DNA of 64,000 bases from Ignavibacteriota bacterium (GCA_013285405.1 CP053446.1:2465001-2529000), one strand, 5' to 3'; positions 1 through 10,520 are shown, counted from the stretch's first letter. Numbers and translations are program-made. The notes: a model not told the origin generated them from the sequence alone.

Positions 1-3000
1 TTCAAAGGATTTTTTTCATTGCTTGATAAGCTTCCAACTTATCCGGGGTTTTATGAGGAGTTAGCTTTATCGGCTAAAATTTCTGATAATCTGAATAAAA
101 TAACAGACTGGCTGAAGGTTCGTAAAGATGGTTCTGGTAATCCATTCTATTTATATCTTGAAGCAATGGTTGAATTTCAAAATGGGCAAACAACAGTTGG
201 AGTTGAGAAATTAGAATTATTAGTTAACCAGAATTTTATTTTTAAGGAACTTTTTGTTCAACTTGCAAATGCATATAGAATTCTCGGTAACTATGATAAA
301 TCTTTCATCTGTCTTCTCAAAGCAGAAAAATTATGTTCGGACAATGATCCGTTTCTTGCCAAAATTATTAATCTGAAAGGAACAATATATTATCTGTCGG
401 GTGAATATGATAAAGCAAATGCCGAATATAAATCAGCGTTGAAAAAATCTCAATCAACCGGGAATAAAATTGAAGAAATAAAATCTGTTGCTAACCTTGC
501 AATTATTAAAGATCTTTATGGAGAAATCTATGAAGCAAGAGATGACTTTCATCAGGCTATTGAGATGGCAAAAATTATTGAGAATACAGAATTGCTGGCT
601 TTTCTTCATTCTGAATTGGGCGTTTCTTATACATATACGAATAATCTTATTGATTCACGCAAGAATTATGAAACAAGTTTGGAACTCTATGAACTAATAA
701 AAAACACAGAGAGATTATCTTATCTTTCAAGTAACATTGGCTCATTATACTTGCAGATTTCTAATTACAATTCAGCGTTCGAATACTTCAAAAAAGGTTT
801 AACTCATGCCGGTGAAAATAAATTTGCTAAAATATTGAACCTCACCGGGCTTGGTGATGTTTACTCGAACGAATCTAATTATGCAAAAGCTCTGGAATAT
901 TATTCGCTTGCAAAAGCTATTGCAGATTCAGTAAAGGATGTTTCTTCGATCCTCAAAATCGAACAGGGGATTGGTGCATTATACTTCAATGTCAACAAAC
1001 CTTATGAAGCTCTTGAAATTTTAATGAAAACCGAATCGAAAATATCATCTACAGAATCACCTTATGAACAGATTAAATTATTTTCAAAAATTGGTACCGT
1101 TCTCACTTCAGTTGATAGTTTAGCAGCGGCTGAAAACTACTTTGAAAAGGCACTTAGCCTCGCAGAATATGTTGATGATATTTATAGTTCATTATTGATT
1201 AAAACTGAACTTGCTCACAATTCATATCAGCAAAATAATTATGACAAAGCATTAAAACTTTTAAATCAAGTTCAAACTTTATCAAAAAAATATGATCTCA
1301 CACAACTTTTTGGAGTGCAGGAATTTTACAAAGGGAAAATTTTTTGTGCACAGCGAAAGAATAATTTATCAGACAGGAATCTTGAAAACGCTTTCAATAT
1401 TAGTGGTGAAGTGCATGATTACAATAATCAAATCGAAGCTGCATATTTACTGGGAAAGAATTTTGATGAAAGAACTGAATATTCAAAAGCAGAAACTTGG
1501 TACAATAATGCTATTAAAATAATTGAAAGAATTTCTTTATCGTTGACGCTTAATCAGGAAATTCAGATATCACATTTTTCAGGAGTGAATTCAGTGTATA
1601 ACTCACTTGCTGAATTGTATTTAAAGCAGGGAAAAGGCAAGGAAGCATTTTTTATAATTGATAAAGCAAGATCGCGGAATACAAAATCAAATCTTAACAG
1701 ATTAAAACTGCTTGCGCATCTTAAAAATGAAAGCGAGTACAAACAGTTGATTGATTTACAATGGATGATTACTTCCGGGTTGTATGATAAATCTGTGACA
1801 GACTCACTTGATCAGTTATTAGCTGACTTCACAAAAAATTTAAGTTCGCGTTCAAAAGAACTTGAAGCTTTACTTAACTCTGACTATTCATTAGATATTT
1901 CTGAATTGCAGAAAGGTTTTACAGATGATGATTATATAATATCAGTGTATGTCAGTGATGAGTTTTTAACCCTGTTCAGTTTAAGTTCAGCTAATTTCAA
2001 TTTTAAAACTTTACCGATAAATCGTGATAGTCTCATTGCGATGCTGCAAAGTGTATCACCGGTTTATCAGTCCGATCTGGAAAGTCAGGAAATTTATATC
2101 AATGAAGATTTATTCTCATTCAATGCATTAGCTTCGTTCAAACTGTATAATTCAGTGTTTAAAGATTTTCTTGTTTCAATTCCAAAAAATTCAAACCTGA
2201 TTTTTAATCTGCCAACAGAGCTTTTAAAATTTCCGGTTGAAATGTTAGTTACAGAATGGAGAACAGGAGAGAGTCCTTATTTATATAGTGATAAAAGTTT
2301 TCTGCTTAACGATTATAAAATATCATATTCACCTTCATCAACTATTTATATTATGCAGAATTATAATTCTGTAAATGTGAGCGATCAAAATTTACTTATC
2401 GGTGATCCATACATAATGGATTCAGAATATTCGCTAAGTGTGCGAAGTGGATTATTGAACATAAACCCCACAAATTCAAGAAGTATTTCATTGTCCCCTC
2501 TGAAATATTCGAAAAACGAAATTGAAAGTATAGATGAAACAATTAACAGCAACCTGATATTTAAATCAGAAGAAGCAACAGAAACTAACTTTAAAAATAA
2601 TGCGCATCAAAGTAATGTTATCCATATCTCAACACATTCTTTTCTGATCAAAGATCAGCCACTAATTTTATTTGCAAATCAAAATGATGGTCAGGATGAC
2701 GGATTTTTAGAACTTGGCGAAATTGTTCAATTAAATCTGAATAGTGATTTAGTTGTATTAAGTTCCTGTCGTTCGGGTCTTGGCAGACTTGATGAAGCTG
2801 GAAGGAATTATAGGAATGCAAAAAGCTTTCTTTGATGCCGGAAGTAAAAGCGTATTAGTTTCTTTGTGGGATGTGAATGATAAATACACATCATTTTTTA
2901 TGAAGGATTTTTATACTCATCTGGCGAATGGAAAATCCAAAACCGAAGCATTAAGACAAACAAAACTGGACTTTATAAAAAATTATTCGGCAAATCCCTA

Positions 3001-3154
3001 CTATTGGTCTGCGTTTGTTTTGTCAGGCAATTCATCTCCAATAAATATTGAACAAGCCTCACCAGTGAGTATTGTTAATGTGTTGACGATTCTTTTACTG
3101 GCATCCATAATTTATTTTATTTTTTCAAGGATCCGTTCAAGAAAATCAAGATAA
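1..3154 (+). pseudogene. TPR-CHAT domain protein, 5' partial, frameshifted
   Basis: A long run of tetratricopeptide repeats (about the first 560 codons) is followed by a CHAT domain, the caspase-like peptidase fold of clan CD. The expected dyad is visible: His in HISTHS near codon 873 and Cys in LSSCRSG near codon 917, counting from the TTG at 19. The frame is already open at base 1 with no convincing start, so the gene probably begins outside the window. After DEA (2791-2799) the reading frame breaks; CHAT homology resumes one base over as EGIIGMQKAFFDAG and SLWDVND and runs to 3154. Removing one G from the GGAAGG at 2800-2805 restores a single protein ending in one membrane helix and a basic tail. 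Such proteins act as signal-dependent proteases; no substrate is evident here. The shift may be real decay or a sequencing error. Confidence 0.75.
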
Positions 3155-3169
3155 TATTTTTAAGAAAAT

Positions 3170-3772
3170 TTAAAGTTTACCCAAATACTCTTCTGCTAAC
3201 TTTGCCGTTTCACTTTCCGGATTAATTGAAATCACTTTATTCCAGATTTCTTTCGCTTTTTCTTTATTCCCCTGTGTTGCTGCAACTGCACCAATGTTAA
3301 AAAGTGCCATTTGATTTTTTGGATCGAAGGCAAGTACCTTTTTATTTACTTCTTCACATTTAACGAAATCCTGCTGGTTGTAATAGATTAATGCGAGCGA
3401 GAAATAAACATCTGTCCTTTTTGGATTAATATCCAGAATTTTATTGTAGTACGAAATTGCTTCGTCCATTTTGTGAGAAGCTGAAAGATAATCAGCATAG
3501 TTCTTTAATGCGGTTGTATCATTCGGATTCTTTTTTACTGCCTGCTCAAGTTCAGCCAATCTTTTTTTGTATTCCTCATTTACATTTTCTTTACCAGGTG
3601 AAGAATTCATTTGATTCTTTAATTGTTTGTGAACATCGTCATCAGGTATATTCTGTTCGTTATTAATTGTAATATCAGTTGAGTTGGAATTTTCCTGAAT
3701 AGCTACGATGATTAGTATGATAATCGCTATCAGAACAACTACACTGTATAAGTAAATGGGTTTAAATTTCAT
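3170..3772 (-). CDS. Membrane-anchored TPR protein
   Basis: A 200-aa protein with an N-terminal membrane helix (about residues 7-26), a polar acidic linker, and three or four tetratricopeptide repeats in the C-terminal two thirds. The layout resembles the TPR half of CcmH/NrfG-type cytochrome assembly factors, but that is a general similarity only. I chose the ATG at 3772, preceded by AGAGG at good spacing, over the TTG at 3787. It lies 30 bases downstream of the cytochrome b-like gene on the same strand, so the two are probably co-transcribed and may work together. It converges with the CHAT gene, with only 15 bases between them. Confidence 0.8.
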   Translation of the reverse strand: MKFKPIYLYSVVVLIAIIILIIVAIQENSNSTDITINNEQNIPDDDVHKQLKNQMNSSPGKENVNEEYKKRLAELEQAVKKNPNDTTALKNYADYLSASHKMDEAISYYNKILDINPKRTDVYFSLALIYYNQQDFVKCEEVNKKVLAFDPKNQMALFNIGAVAATQGNKEKAKEIWNKVISINPESETAKLAEEYLGKL

Positions 3773-3802
3773 TTCATTCCTCTTCAATAATCATTGACTA
3801 AA

Positions 3803-4678
3803 TTAAAAGATCCATTTGTAACCGAAAATAATTGTAACTGCAACGTGAATAATCATTATAACAAACATTGTGATCGCAAATGGCAGATGGAAAATATGCC
3901 ACCAGTGAAATAACTTTTGAAATGTTCTTAAAAAAGCAATTCGTCTTGCTACAATAATTTCTGATTTTGCCATTGTGAGAAGTTCTTTTCTTTCTGTTGG
4001 ATTTATTCCAAGCCATACCATTCTCTTTCCGAGTAGTCTCATCACTTTTTTTAAATCAAAATAATCCCTGAAAATAAAACCAATAGCAGCCGATAAATTA
4101 AAAGCTTTGTAACGATCGGCAGAAGATATTCTTTCGAACTCTGAAAGAGTTGAAGCATCTTCACTCAAAACAGTTCTGATTCTTTTTGCGAGATCTTCTT
4201 TCATTGAACTTAACTCATTTATACTCAATTCTTGTCCCTGGATAGTTCTTGGTATTTGAACATAAATAAATCTTCCAACAACACCGCTTAAAACCACCAG
4301 CACCATACTCCAGAAACTCACTGATACTATTCCCCCAAATTTAAAGGATGTATGATATAAAACGAGAACTGGTCCAACTGAGCAAAGGAAAATATGAAAT
4401 TCGAGCCAATGCTTCAGGTAACCGAAATTAAAAAATTTTCTGTACCGCTTTCTGATCATATATGTACTGACACCAATGATCATCATCAACGTACCGATAA
4501 TTCCAAAACCGTGTCCCCAATATCCGCTGGGTTTTAACAGTTCGTGTTGAGAACTGAAAAATCTTTCTTCAAGTGGTGTTGAGTAATACTGATATCCATT
4601 TACACCAAGCAGAATAGCTACACTAATCCCAACTGTAAAAAATAAACCGATATAAACTTTATGAATTGTTTTATTCAT
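3803..4678 (-). CDS. Probable di-heme b-type cytochrome membrane protein
   Basis: A 291-aa integral membrane protein with helices near residues 7-27, 53-73, 88-110, 120-142 and 258-285. Two helices carry histidine pairs about 14 residues apart (HIFLCSVGPVLVLYH and HLPFAITMFVIMIIH). This is the bis-histidine arrangement used to hold two hemes across the membrane in cytochrome b and ferric-reductase-like proteins. A soluble loop of about 100 residues between helices 4 and 5 has no motif I recognise. The likely role is transmembrane electron transfer; donor and acceptor cannot be read from the sequence. It is the first gene of a pair with the TPR protein downstream. The ATG at 4678 has no clear ribosome-binding site. 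Confidence 0.6.
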   Translation of the reverse strand: MNKTIHKVYIGLFFTVGISVAILLGVNGYQYYSTPLEERFFSSQHELLKPSGYWGHGFGIIGTLMMIIGVSTYMIRKRYRKFFNFGYLKHWLEFHIFLCSVGPVLVLYHTSFKFGGIVSVSFWSMVLVVLSGVVGRFIYVQIPRTIQGQELSINELSSMKEDLAKRIRTVLSEDASTLSEFERISSADRYKAFNLSAAIGFIFRDYFDLKKVMRLLGKRMVWLGINPTERKELLTMAKSEIIVARRIAFLRTFQKLFHWWHIFHLPFAITMFVIMIIHVAVTIIFGYKWIF

Positions 4679-5011
4679 TATAATAAATAATATAAAATTC
4701 AGGTTAATTTATAAACTAAAAATAATTTGTTGGTCTGAATATACTATGAACTATTATATGGAAGAGTATTTATGAAATAAAAGTATCCGATCCGGTGGGA
4801 CGATTACGGATTTTTACTAATTTTGTTTTTATAACCGATAGCTAAGAACCTTAATCGGACAAGAATGAAATAATTTTTCTGATCTTGCAGATTATAGATA
4901 GAAAAGCGTCACAAAAAAAGTTAATAACAAAATATTTGCTGCCAGGTACGTCCAGAATAATCCAGAGTCAGAAATGTGTGTTTGGACTTTTTGTAATAAA
5001 TCTTTCATATC
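4679..5011. other. Intergenic region, nothing convincing
   Basis: These 333 AT-rich bases lie between the cytochrome b-like gene and the small gene ending at 5012. They should contain the promoter for the leftward cytochrome/TPR pair, but I see no minus-strand match to the pattern found elsewhere in the window. A plus-strand TAATTTTG at 4818-4825 has no TTG at the right distance and no gene to drive. No clear terminator hairpin is present for the iron-type operon that ends here. Confidence 0.5.
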
Positions 5012-5383
5012 TCAGTTTAATCTGTTGTTGAATAAATTCTGTAATAAAAAATTTCTGCTGTATGTTTTGCAAGTTTGTCTTCTTTTTGCTGCTACTTCTG
5101 ATAATAATTCAACTAAATCATTAGTATCCTCGCTGGAAATAGTAACAAGGTATGCACCGGTGTAGGTTTTAAGATCGAAATCTTTTGTCTCGATATTCTT
5201 TTTATTTATAATATCTAATTGATTTAATAGTTGTTGAAAGCCAGCGAAGGAAAAAACGATCTCAGAGTTATTGTAAGTGAGAAAAAACCTATCGTCGTCA
5301 GACTGTTTGATTATAATATTATTTTTTCTTGCAATTGTAATTCTTCTGTTTATCATCTCTGTAATTAAAGTTATTTTTATCAA
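5012..5383 (-). CDS. Hypothetical protein at the end of the imelysin operon
   Basis: A 123-aa soluble protein of unknown function, with mixed charge and no signal peptide or metal motif. It starts 9 bases after the di-heme oxidoreductase stop codon, so it is the last gene of the five-gene operon. The first start is a TTG at 5383; an ATG at 5356 (codon 10) is equally possible, and neither has a well-spaced ribosome-binding site, which suggests translational coupling. The segment around DDDRFFLTYNNSEIVFSF resembles a small beta-rich domain, but I do not recognise a family. Confidence 0.55.
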   Translation of the reverse strand: MIKITLITEMINRRITIARKNNIIIKQSDDDRFFLTYNNSEIVFSFAGFQQLLNQLDIINKKNIETKDFDLKTYTGAYLVTISSEDTNDLVELLSEVAAKRRQTCKTYSRNFLLQNLFNNRLN

Positions 5384-5392
5384 CCAGAAATT

Positions 5393-6772
5393 TCATAAAG
5401 AATTAAGAAATACAAGTAAACGATTCCTATCTGAAATATTTAATTGCATAAAATTATTCTTTGATTGTTCTGCTTCTCCTCCATGCCAGAGTATAGCTTC
5501 TTCAATATTTCTTGCTCTTCCATCATGAAGAAAATTTGTATGACCGTTAACAACACTCACCAATCCAATTCCCCATAGTGGTGGAGTTCTCCATTCATTT
5601 CCATTAGCTCTAAAGTCAGTTCGGTTATCAGCTAATTCATCACCCAAATCGTGTAAAAGCAAATCTGTGTAAGGAAAAATTCTCTGGTCTGAAAGTTCAG
5701 ATACTGGATGAGTTCCTGTTGTGAATTCCGGTGTATGGCAATTACCACAACCAATTGAAATAAATAATTCCTTACCGGCAATTACATCAGCTTTATCAAA
5801 ATTCCTTCTCCCGGGAACTGCAAGTGTCTGAACATAAAATTCAACGGATTCAAGAATTTCATTTGAGATTTCAGGATCATCACTAAGTGTGTCACATACT
5901 GCATTGTTATGACAATTTTCTAATTGATATAATGGATTTGTAATTCCGATATCATTAACATAGGCAGCAGCAGATTGCTGATATAAATTCGGTTGATTTG
6001 CTTTCCAACCAAACCTTCCGAGCTTTGTTGTCTGATCTCTGTCATCATACACATAATTTGGTTTACCTGAAATCCCATTTCCATCTGAATCAAGTTCGTC
6101 AGAATTTGCGAGAATATCAGTCTCAGAAATTGCTTCGAGTAATCCCAATCCAAAAACAAATGGTGCAACTCGTGGTGAAATATTAACTCCAGATGGGACT
6201 TGTCCTGCTAATTGATAAGTTGGTTTTCTTAAAGAGTATGTATTTCCATCCGGATAATTTCCGATAATTTCAGTATAACTAATTATTACATTACCTTCTG
6301 GTTCATATCCGAAGATAGATTTATCCTGAAGTTGTCCACCAAATCCGGGAACGGGATTGGGACCACCGTTAGTTCCTGTTCCATCAATACTAATTCTTAT
6401 CAGCATCGTTTCAAGTGCTTCATTGCCAAGTGGAGGTCTGCCTCTTCCATCTGCAATATGACAATTAAAGCATGAAACATTATTAAAAAAAGGACCAAGC
6501 CCACTGTTAAGTGGTGCGGGTGCTTTTACAAATGATTGTTCAAAATTTAAATCACCAACTAAATGTTTAGAAAGTGATGTGTTTACTAAATTAGCGGCAG
6601 GGTTTGAGAAAGCCTGACTGCTGAATATAAAAGTTGTTGTTCCGCCTCCTGAATATTTTTCAGCGGGGTCAACAGGTGATGGTGGATCAGGATTGTTTAT
6701 ATCTTCAGAACAGGAAGTTAGCATAGATAGCAGTAATCCTGAGAACAATAAAATTATAATTCTGTATAGCAT
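5393..6772 (-). CDS. Di-heme oxidoreductase (DUF1111) lipoprotein
   Basis: A 459-aa exported protein with a lipoprotein signal (hydrophobic stretch ending LTSC, Cys 21). It has two CxxCH heme c sites: SCFNCH near residue 100 and GCGNCH near residue 340, with the KP/LHDGRA-type C-terminal segment typical of the DUF1111 di-heme oxidoreductases related to MauG and CcpA peroxidases. It should sit in the periplasm, anchored to a membrane, as a c-type cytochrome. The family is often encoded beside imelysins, as here, where the imelysin stop codon is 10 bases upstream. A role in iron handling is inferred from that context. Confidence 0.88.
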   Translation of the reverse strand: MLYRIIILLFSGLLLSMLTSCSEDINNPDPPSPVDPAEKYSGGGTTTFIFSSQAFSNPAANLVNTSLSKHLVGDLNFEQSFVKAPAPLNSGLGPFFNNVSCFNCHIADGRGRPPLGNEALETMLIRISIDGTGTNGGPNPVPGFGGQLQDKSIFGYEPEGNVIISYTEIIGNYPDGNTYSLRKPTYQLAGQVPSGVNISPRVAPFVFGLGLLEAISETDILANSDELDSDGNGISGKPNYVYDDRDQTTKLGRFGWKANQPNLYQQSAAAYVNDIGITNPLYQLENCHNNAVCDTLSDDPEISNEILESVEFYVQTLAVPGRRNFDKADVIAGKELFISIGCGNCHTPEFTTGTHPVSELSDQRIFPYTDLLLHDLGDELADNRTDFRANGNEWRTPPLWGIGLVSVVNGHTNFLHDGRARNIEEAILWHGGEAEQSKNNFMQLNISDRNRLLVFLNSL

Positions 6773-6782
6773 AATTTGAATA

Positions 6783-7832
6783 TTAGTTAGTGATTAATGG
6801 TTTTACGTCTTCCAGAAAAGTGTTCATCAAAGTATTACATGCGTTGATGGCAGCAGTTATTTCAGCATCAGCATATAGATTATTTCTGAACGGTGCAGGT
6901 ATTGCATCAATTGCGTTGTAAGCATCTGTTATTTCCTGTCTTACTCTTGTATCAAGATTCTGATTTATGTTCCGGATAAAATCATCCAAACCAACTCCAT
7001 CAATACCGGATGGATTTCTTCCAAGGTAAGAATTCTCGATGCTTATTATATTATTCTTAAAGTCTGTTAAGGAATTCCAACTGAATTGAGATTCAACACT
7101 TTGAACATCTTTTGTATGATACGGAGTTCCAATCTTGCCATTACCAACTTCATCAGCAATAACAATGATTCCTTCAATTATTTCCTGAACTGCCTGAAAT
7201 TGCGATGCATATCTGCTGCCTGATGAACCGGCTTTAACAAATTCATTTCTGAATCCATTGTGCCATTCGTTATGGAGAGTTTCTGTATCTTCAAGTAAAA
7301 CTTGAGTTACTGAACTCAAATATTCCTTTTCACGTTGAGTCATATTGGCTGCATTTTTTGGATTCCCATCAATGAATATTAAAAACTCGATTGTATGAAA
7401 TCCCCTGAGAGAATACCCAAGACCGTTACGAATGAACTCTGGAGTTAAATCAAACTGACTTGACAGAACTGCCTGCAATTGTGCCTGATCTAAAGGCCAG
7501 CTATCCATCGATGGATCGAGACTTAAAAAAGCGACAGGACCAAATAAAAATCCCTCACTCATTTCCCACGATTCTCTCGCATCTCTCCACGCGGTACATA
7601 CTGCATCTAAATTTGCCTGGTTAGAAGTTTGTACAAATAAATCAACAGCAGTTTTTAGCTCACCTGTTTTTTCTTCCAGCTTATGGTAAGTTGCAACAAC
7701 AACTTCGTCAGCATAATTTGTTATGATTTGAGTGTAATCGTTTTGTCCCGGAGTAACTGGTTCATCATCTGAACATCCCCAGTTAACAAGAAGGATTGTT
7801 GATATTAGTAAAGACAGAAGTTTTTTAGACAT
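6783..7832 (-). CDS. Imelysin family lipoprotein (M75-like)
   Basis: A 349-aa lipoprotein (signal ends VNWGC, Cys 20) of the imelysin/EfeO-like fold. The family GxHxxE motif is present as GFHTIE near residue 144, along with the N-terminal region around WRDARESWEMSEGFLFGP. Imelysins are iron-regulated surface or periplasmic proteins involved in iron uptake; despite the M75 name, peptidase activity is doubtful for most. The ATG at 7832 has a strong GGAG site. It lies between a beta-barrel protein and the di-heme oxidoreductase, with gaps of 24 and 10 bases, so it is part of one operon. Confidence 0.88.
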   Translation of the reverse strand: MSKKLLSLLISTILLVNWGCSDDEPVTPGQNDYTQIITNYADEVVVATYHKLEEKTGELKTAVDLFVQTSNQANLDAVCTAWRDARESWEMSEGFLFGPVAFLSLDPSMDSWPLDQAQLQAVLSSQFDLTPEFIRNGLGYSLRGFHTIEFLIFIDGNPKNAANMTQREKEYLSSVTQVLLEDTETLHNEWHNGFRNEFVKAGSSGSRYASQFQAVQEIIEGIIVIADEVGNGKIGTPYHTKDVQSVESQFSWNSLTDFKNNIISIENSYLGRNPSGIDGVGLDDFIRNINQNLDTRVRQEITDAYNAIDAIPAPFRNNLYADAEITAAINACNTLMNTFLEDVKPLITN

Positions 7833-7856
7833 TTAATATTCTCCTTAGTTTGATTA

Positions 7857-9122
7857 TTAAAATTCTACGAACGAATCGTAAAAACCGATTGAAAGTCCAA
7901 AAGTGTTTTCATCATTATAGATAGAATCGAAACCCCCTACTTTGCGCATTGAGTAATCAGCTTTGAGTACAAGGTTTGGCAGAACGAAAAAATTTATTCC
8001 AAAAGTGATAAGGTTTCTTTTAAATCGCGGATCTGCGAATACACTTCCTGTCACCTGTTCCATTGAGTTATAGTATTCGTATCGTCCGAATGGGAAAAGT
8101 TTCAGGGGTGTATTAGTATCAAAAAATCTTAGAATGTTATAACCTGCTTCAATGTAGTAACTCATAGCTGATTCAGCTACGGGAGTTCTTGGTGATTGAA
8201 TATTTCTAGATATACTTGAATTTCTCTGGCTTATAATATCTGAGTTAGTAAGATGTCCGAATAAAAATAATCCCCGCGCTATAAAATCATTACTATTATA
8301 AGCTGCATGAAAATCTAAAATCCCAACATTTCCGTTGACATTTTGCATATCTTCAGGTTTTGGTCTGTTACCCGAAGTATTTCCATAATAACCGCTTACA
8401 CCAAAAAGCAAATTTTCAATTCCAGAATAATCCAATCTTATTGCAATAGCGAGATTAGTTGCTTTAATAAATTCAAATTTTTTTTGATGACCTTCTACTA
8501 TCCATTTTTCTGACGAGAATCCGGTTGATTCTAAACCATTAATCACTTGTGCTCTATAGTTAAGTGAACCGAATAACTTTCCAAAAACTTCTATACCTGT
8601 TTCGCTCCAAACAACGGGTATGATTTGTGATTCTGATTCAGGTCGTATTGAGGTGAAATAATCAGTTGGGCGATGAGCTTTGTTTAGTAAACCAACAGGA
8701 ACGTAAAACCTTCCTACACGTAGTTTCAATTCATCAAGAAAAATTTTTGTGATGTGTAATTCTTCCAGAAGGATTTCTCCTCCTTTTTCAGATTCAAATT
8801 CATATTCACCAAATTCTTCGTATTCTAGTTCGAGTGCTGATCCTGTCCCAAGATGTTCGAACTCAACTTCGGTTTCAAGATAGATATCATCTGTGAAATA
8901 ACTTACTAATGAAAGTGCAAATCTTGGTATATCAACTTCAGCCCGACTGTCAGCGAGTGAGCCGGTTGTTGAAGCTTTTTGATTCGGACCGTAATCGAAG
9001 TGTCTGTAAAGTATCTCACCGTAACCACCAAATTTTATTTTTTTTGATTGTTCGGTACTATCCTGAGAGTAAATACAGTTACTGGAAATTAAAATAAAAA
9101 GTAATAAGTAAAATTTCTTCAA
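7857..9122 (-). CDS. Outer-membrane beta-barrel protein (porin-like)
   Basis: A 421-aa protein with a clear signal peptide (MKKFYLLLFILISSNCIYSQ) and alternating beta-strand pattern ending in an aromatic residue (VEF), as expected for an outer-membrane barrel. The acidic patch around LELEYEEFGEYEFESEKGGE and the LRVGRFYVPVGLLNKAHRP segment recall phosphate-selective porin/DUF3138-type barrels. I chose the TTG at 9122, which has GGAGG at ideal spacing and gives a clean signal peptide, over an upstream TTG at 9134. It is the second gene of the imelysin operon, so it may be the entry or exit route for an iron complex; this is inference. Confidence 0.75.
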   Translation of the reverse strand: MKKFYLLLFILISSNCIYSQDSTEQSKKIKFGGYGEILYRHFDYGPNQKASTTGSLADSRAEVDIPRFALSLVSYFTDDIYLETEVEFEHLGTGSALELEYEEFGEYEFESEKGGEILLEELHITKIFLDELKLRVGRFYVPVGLLNKAHRPTDYFTSIRPESESQIIPVVWSETGIEVFGKLFGSLNYRAQVINGLESTGFSSEKWIVEGHQKKFEFIKATNLAIAIRLDYSGIENLLFGVSGYYGNTSGNRPKPEDMQNVNGNVGILDFHAAYNSNDFIARGLFLFGHLTNSDIISQRNSSISRNIQSPRTPVAESAMSYYIEAGYNILRFFDTNTPLKLFPFGRYEYYNSMEQVTGSVFADPRFKRNLITFGINFFVLPNLVLKADYSMRKVGGFDSIYNDENTFGLSIGFYDSFVEF

Positions 9123-9218
9123 AAAAACCTCCAAAGATAATTTGTCTTTAATAGATTGGTTTAGATTAATGATTCGTTTTCAATAGCGATTCATATTTAT
9201 TTAATCTTCCATAATTGA

Positions 9219-10445
9219 TCAGAATGCTACTCCCGTTCTTAACCCTGCAGTAAAAGCGTAACTTGATTCTTGTGCAAAAATCGGATTAATGACATACTGC
9301 AGATCAGGCTGTAGTGTTAACCAGTCGAGCAACTTGAAACTATAGGTTAATTCAAGGATAGTTTCAAATATTTTCTCTACCCTCGTAATTTCTTTATACT
9401 CTTCTGCTAAATGTATTGTTGTAAAAGCTAAACCGAATACATCTGCATCCCGCTCAGGAATTAATCCTGTGTAATTAATCCCTCCTAGAATCGAAAAATC
9501 TGATTGATTAAATTTGCCGTTTGCTATTCCGAATCTTCCGAATAGAGCAAGTCCTTGCGTCTGTGATAAGTTCTCAGCGTAAACAAATTGTTCACCGCTA
9601 ACATAGATTCCAAAATTACCTTTTTCATTTTTGTTGTTTGATAAATTTTCAAAATCAGATGTATAGTACCATAAACCGATCAGATATTTAGAATAGTTTT
9701 GTCCAAACTCTCTTGTCGAAGGAAAGAATATTAATTCCGTAGATAACATCGCACCTTCATCTTTATTCCATTGCACCTGAAATCCTTTCTCATCATCCAA
9801 ACTTCCTGGAACACCATCGAATACGGCTGTTAATATTTTAAAAGATTCAGATAGGTTGTAATTAATTCTTAATGCTAACGATGCATAGGGGAATATAGAC
9901 GGACCATTTTCTCCGCTCTGTGCAAAATCAAATCCAATCCCAAAAGATGGATTGATGAATATCCCGGAAGATTCTCTGACATCAAATTCTGAGTTAAGAT
10001 CATACAAACCGATAAGGATAGAAAGATCTTCGTTTAGAAAATTCTGTTCAATCCATGCCTCGTAAAGTTTCCAATGATTCACACCAGCTATATTGCTTAT
10101 ACCTTGCATAGCACCAGTATTTTGCATGAAAGTCCCGCCTTGTATTCCTAAACCAGAGAGATTGAGAGATAGACCATCAGCACCAGCCAACTTATTCATA
10201 TCGATTCCAGTACTAACCAGAATGTTATTGATAAATGAATCTTCTTTTTGAATTCCTCCGGAAAGATTCGAAAAATAATCACCGATGAAAGACGTGCTGA
10301 AATCAACCCCATATTTTAAAAGATAATTTTGGAAAAATAATGTCTTAGAATCTTGCAAACTCTCGTCCTGAGCAACGATAGAGTGAGTAAAAAATAAAAA
10401 AGCCATTGTGAAGTTGAACCAAATAGTAAATAGATATTTTAGCAT
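9219..10445 (-). CDS. OprB-like carbohydrate porin
   Basis: A 408-aa outer-membrane protein with a signal peptide (cleavage after SIVAQ) and features of the OprB porin family: GLYDLNSEFDVRESSGIF, the NPSFG segment, the YASLALRINY strand and the DGVPGS turn, with an aromatic C-terminus (VAF). OprB porins pass small solutes. Here it is the first gene of an operon that continues into a second barrel (96-base gap), an imelysin and a di-heme oxidoreductase. That setting suggests a metal- or redox-linked role rather than sugar uptake. It is headed by a palindrome at 10496-10520. Confidence 0.78.
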   Translation of the reverse strand: MLKYLFTIWFNFTMAFLFFTHSIVAQDESLQDSKTLFFQNYLLKYGVDFSTSFIGDYFSNLSGGIQKEDSFINNILVSTGIDMNKLAGADGLSLNLSGLGIQGGTFMQNTGAMQGISNIAGVNHWKLYEAWIEQNFLNEDLSILIGLYDLNSEFDVRESSGIFINPSFGIGFDFAQSGENGPSIFPYASLALRINYNLSESFKILTAVFDGVPGSLDDEKGFQVQWNKDEGAMLSTELIFFPSTREFGQNYSKYLIGLWYYTSDFENLSNNKNEKGNFGIYVSGEQFVYAENLSQTQGLALFGRFGIANGKFNQSDFSILGGINYTGLIPERDADVFGLAFTTIHLAEEYKEITRVEKIFETILELTYSFKLLDWLTLQPDLQYVINPIFAQESSYAFTAGLRTGVAF

Positions 10446-10495
10446 TGATTGATCCAGAGTTAGTGGATGAATGAAGGTATCAAATTTTATTAATT

Positions 10496-10520
10496 CTTAT
10501 CTAAACTTAATCTTAATAAG
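10496..10520. promoter_or_regulatory. 25-bp imperfect palindrome, possible Fur-type operator
   Basis: CTTATCTAAACTTAA at the left pairs with CTTATTAAGATTAAG read from the other strand, giving a 25-bp imperfect inverted repeat about 50 bases upstream of the OprB-like gene. A degenerate minus-strand -7 element (TAAAATTTG, 10481-10489) lies just downstream, so the palindrome would cover the -15 to -38 zone. The A/T composition and layout resemble Fur-type iron boxes, which fits the imelysin operon. No regulator is encoded nearby. Confidence 0.4.

Noticed and set aside
2780-3154. A separate 124-aa gene after the CHAT protein
   Set aside because: It begins inside the CHAT domain and continues its sequence exactly (EGIIGMQKAFFDAG, SLWDVND), so it is the frameshifted end of the same gene.
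4818-4825. A TAATTTTG promoter element in the 4679-5011 gap
   Set aside because: No TTG lies 17-23 bases upstream and no plus-strand gene follows within reach.
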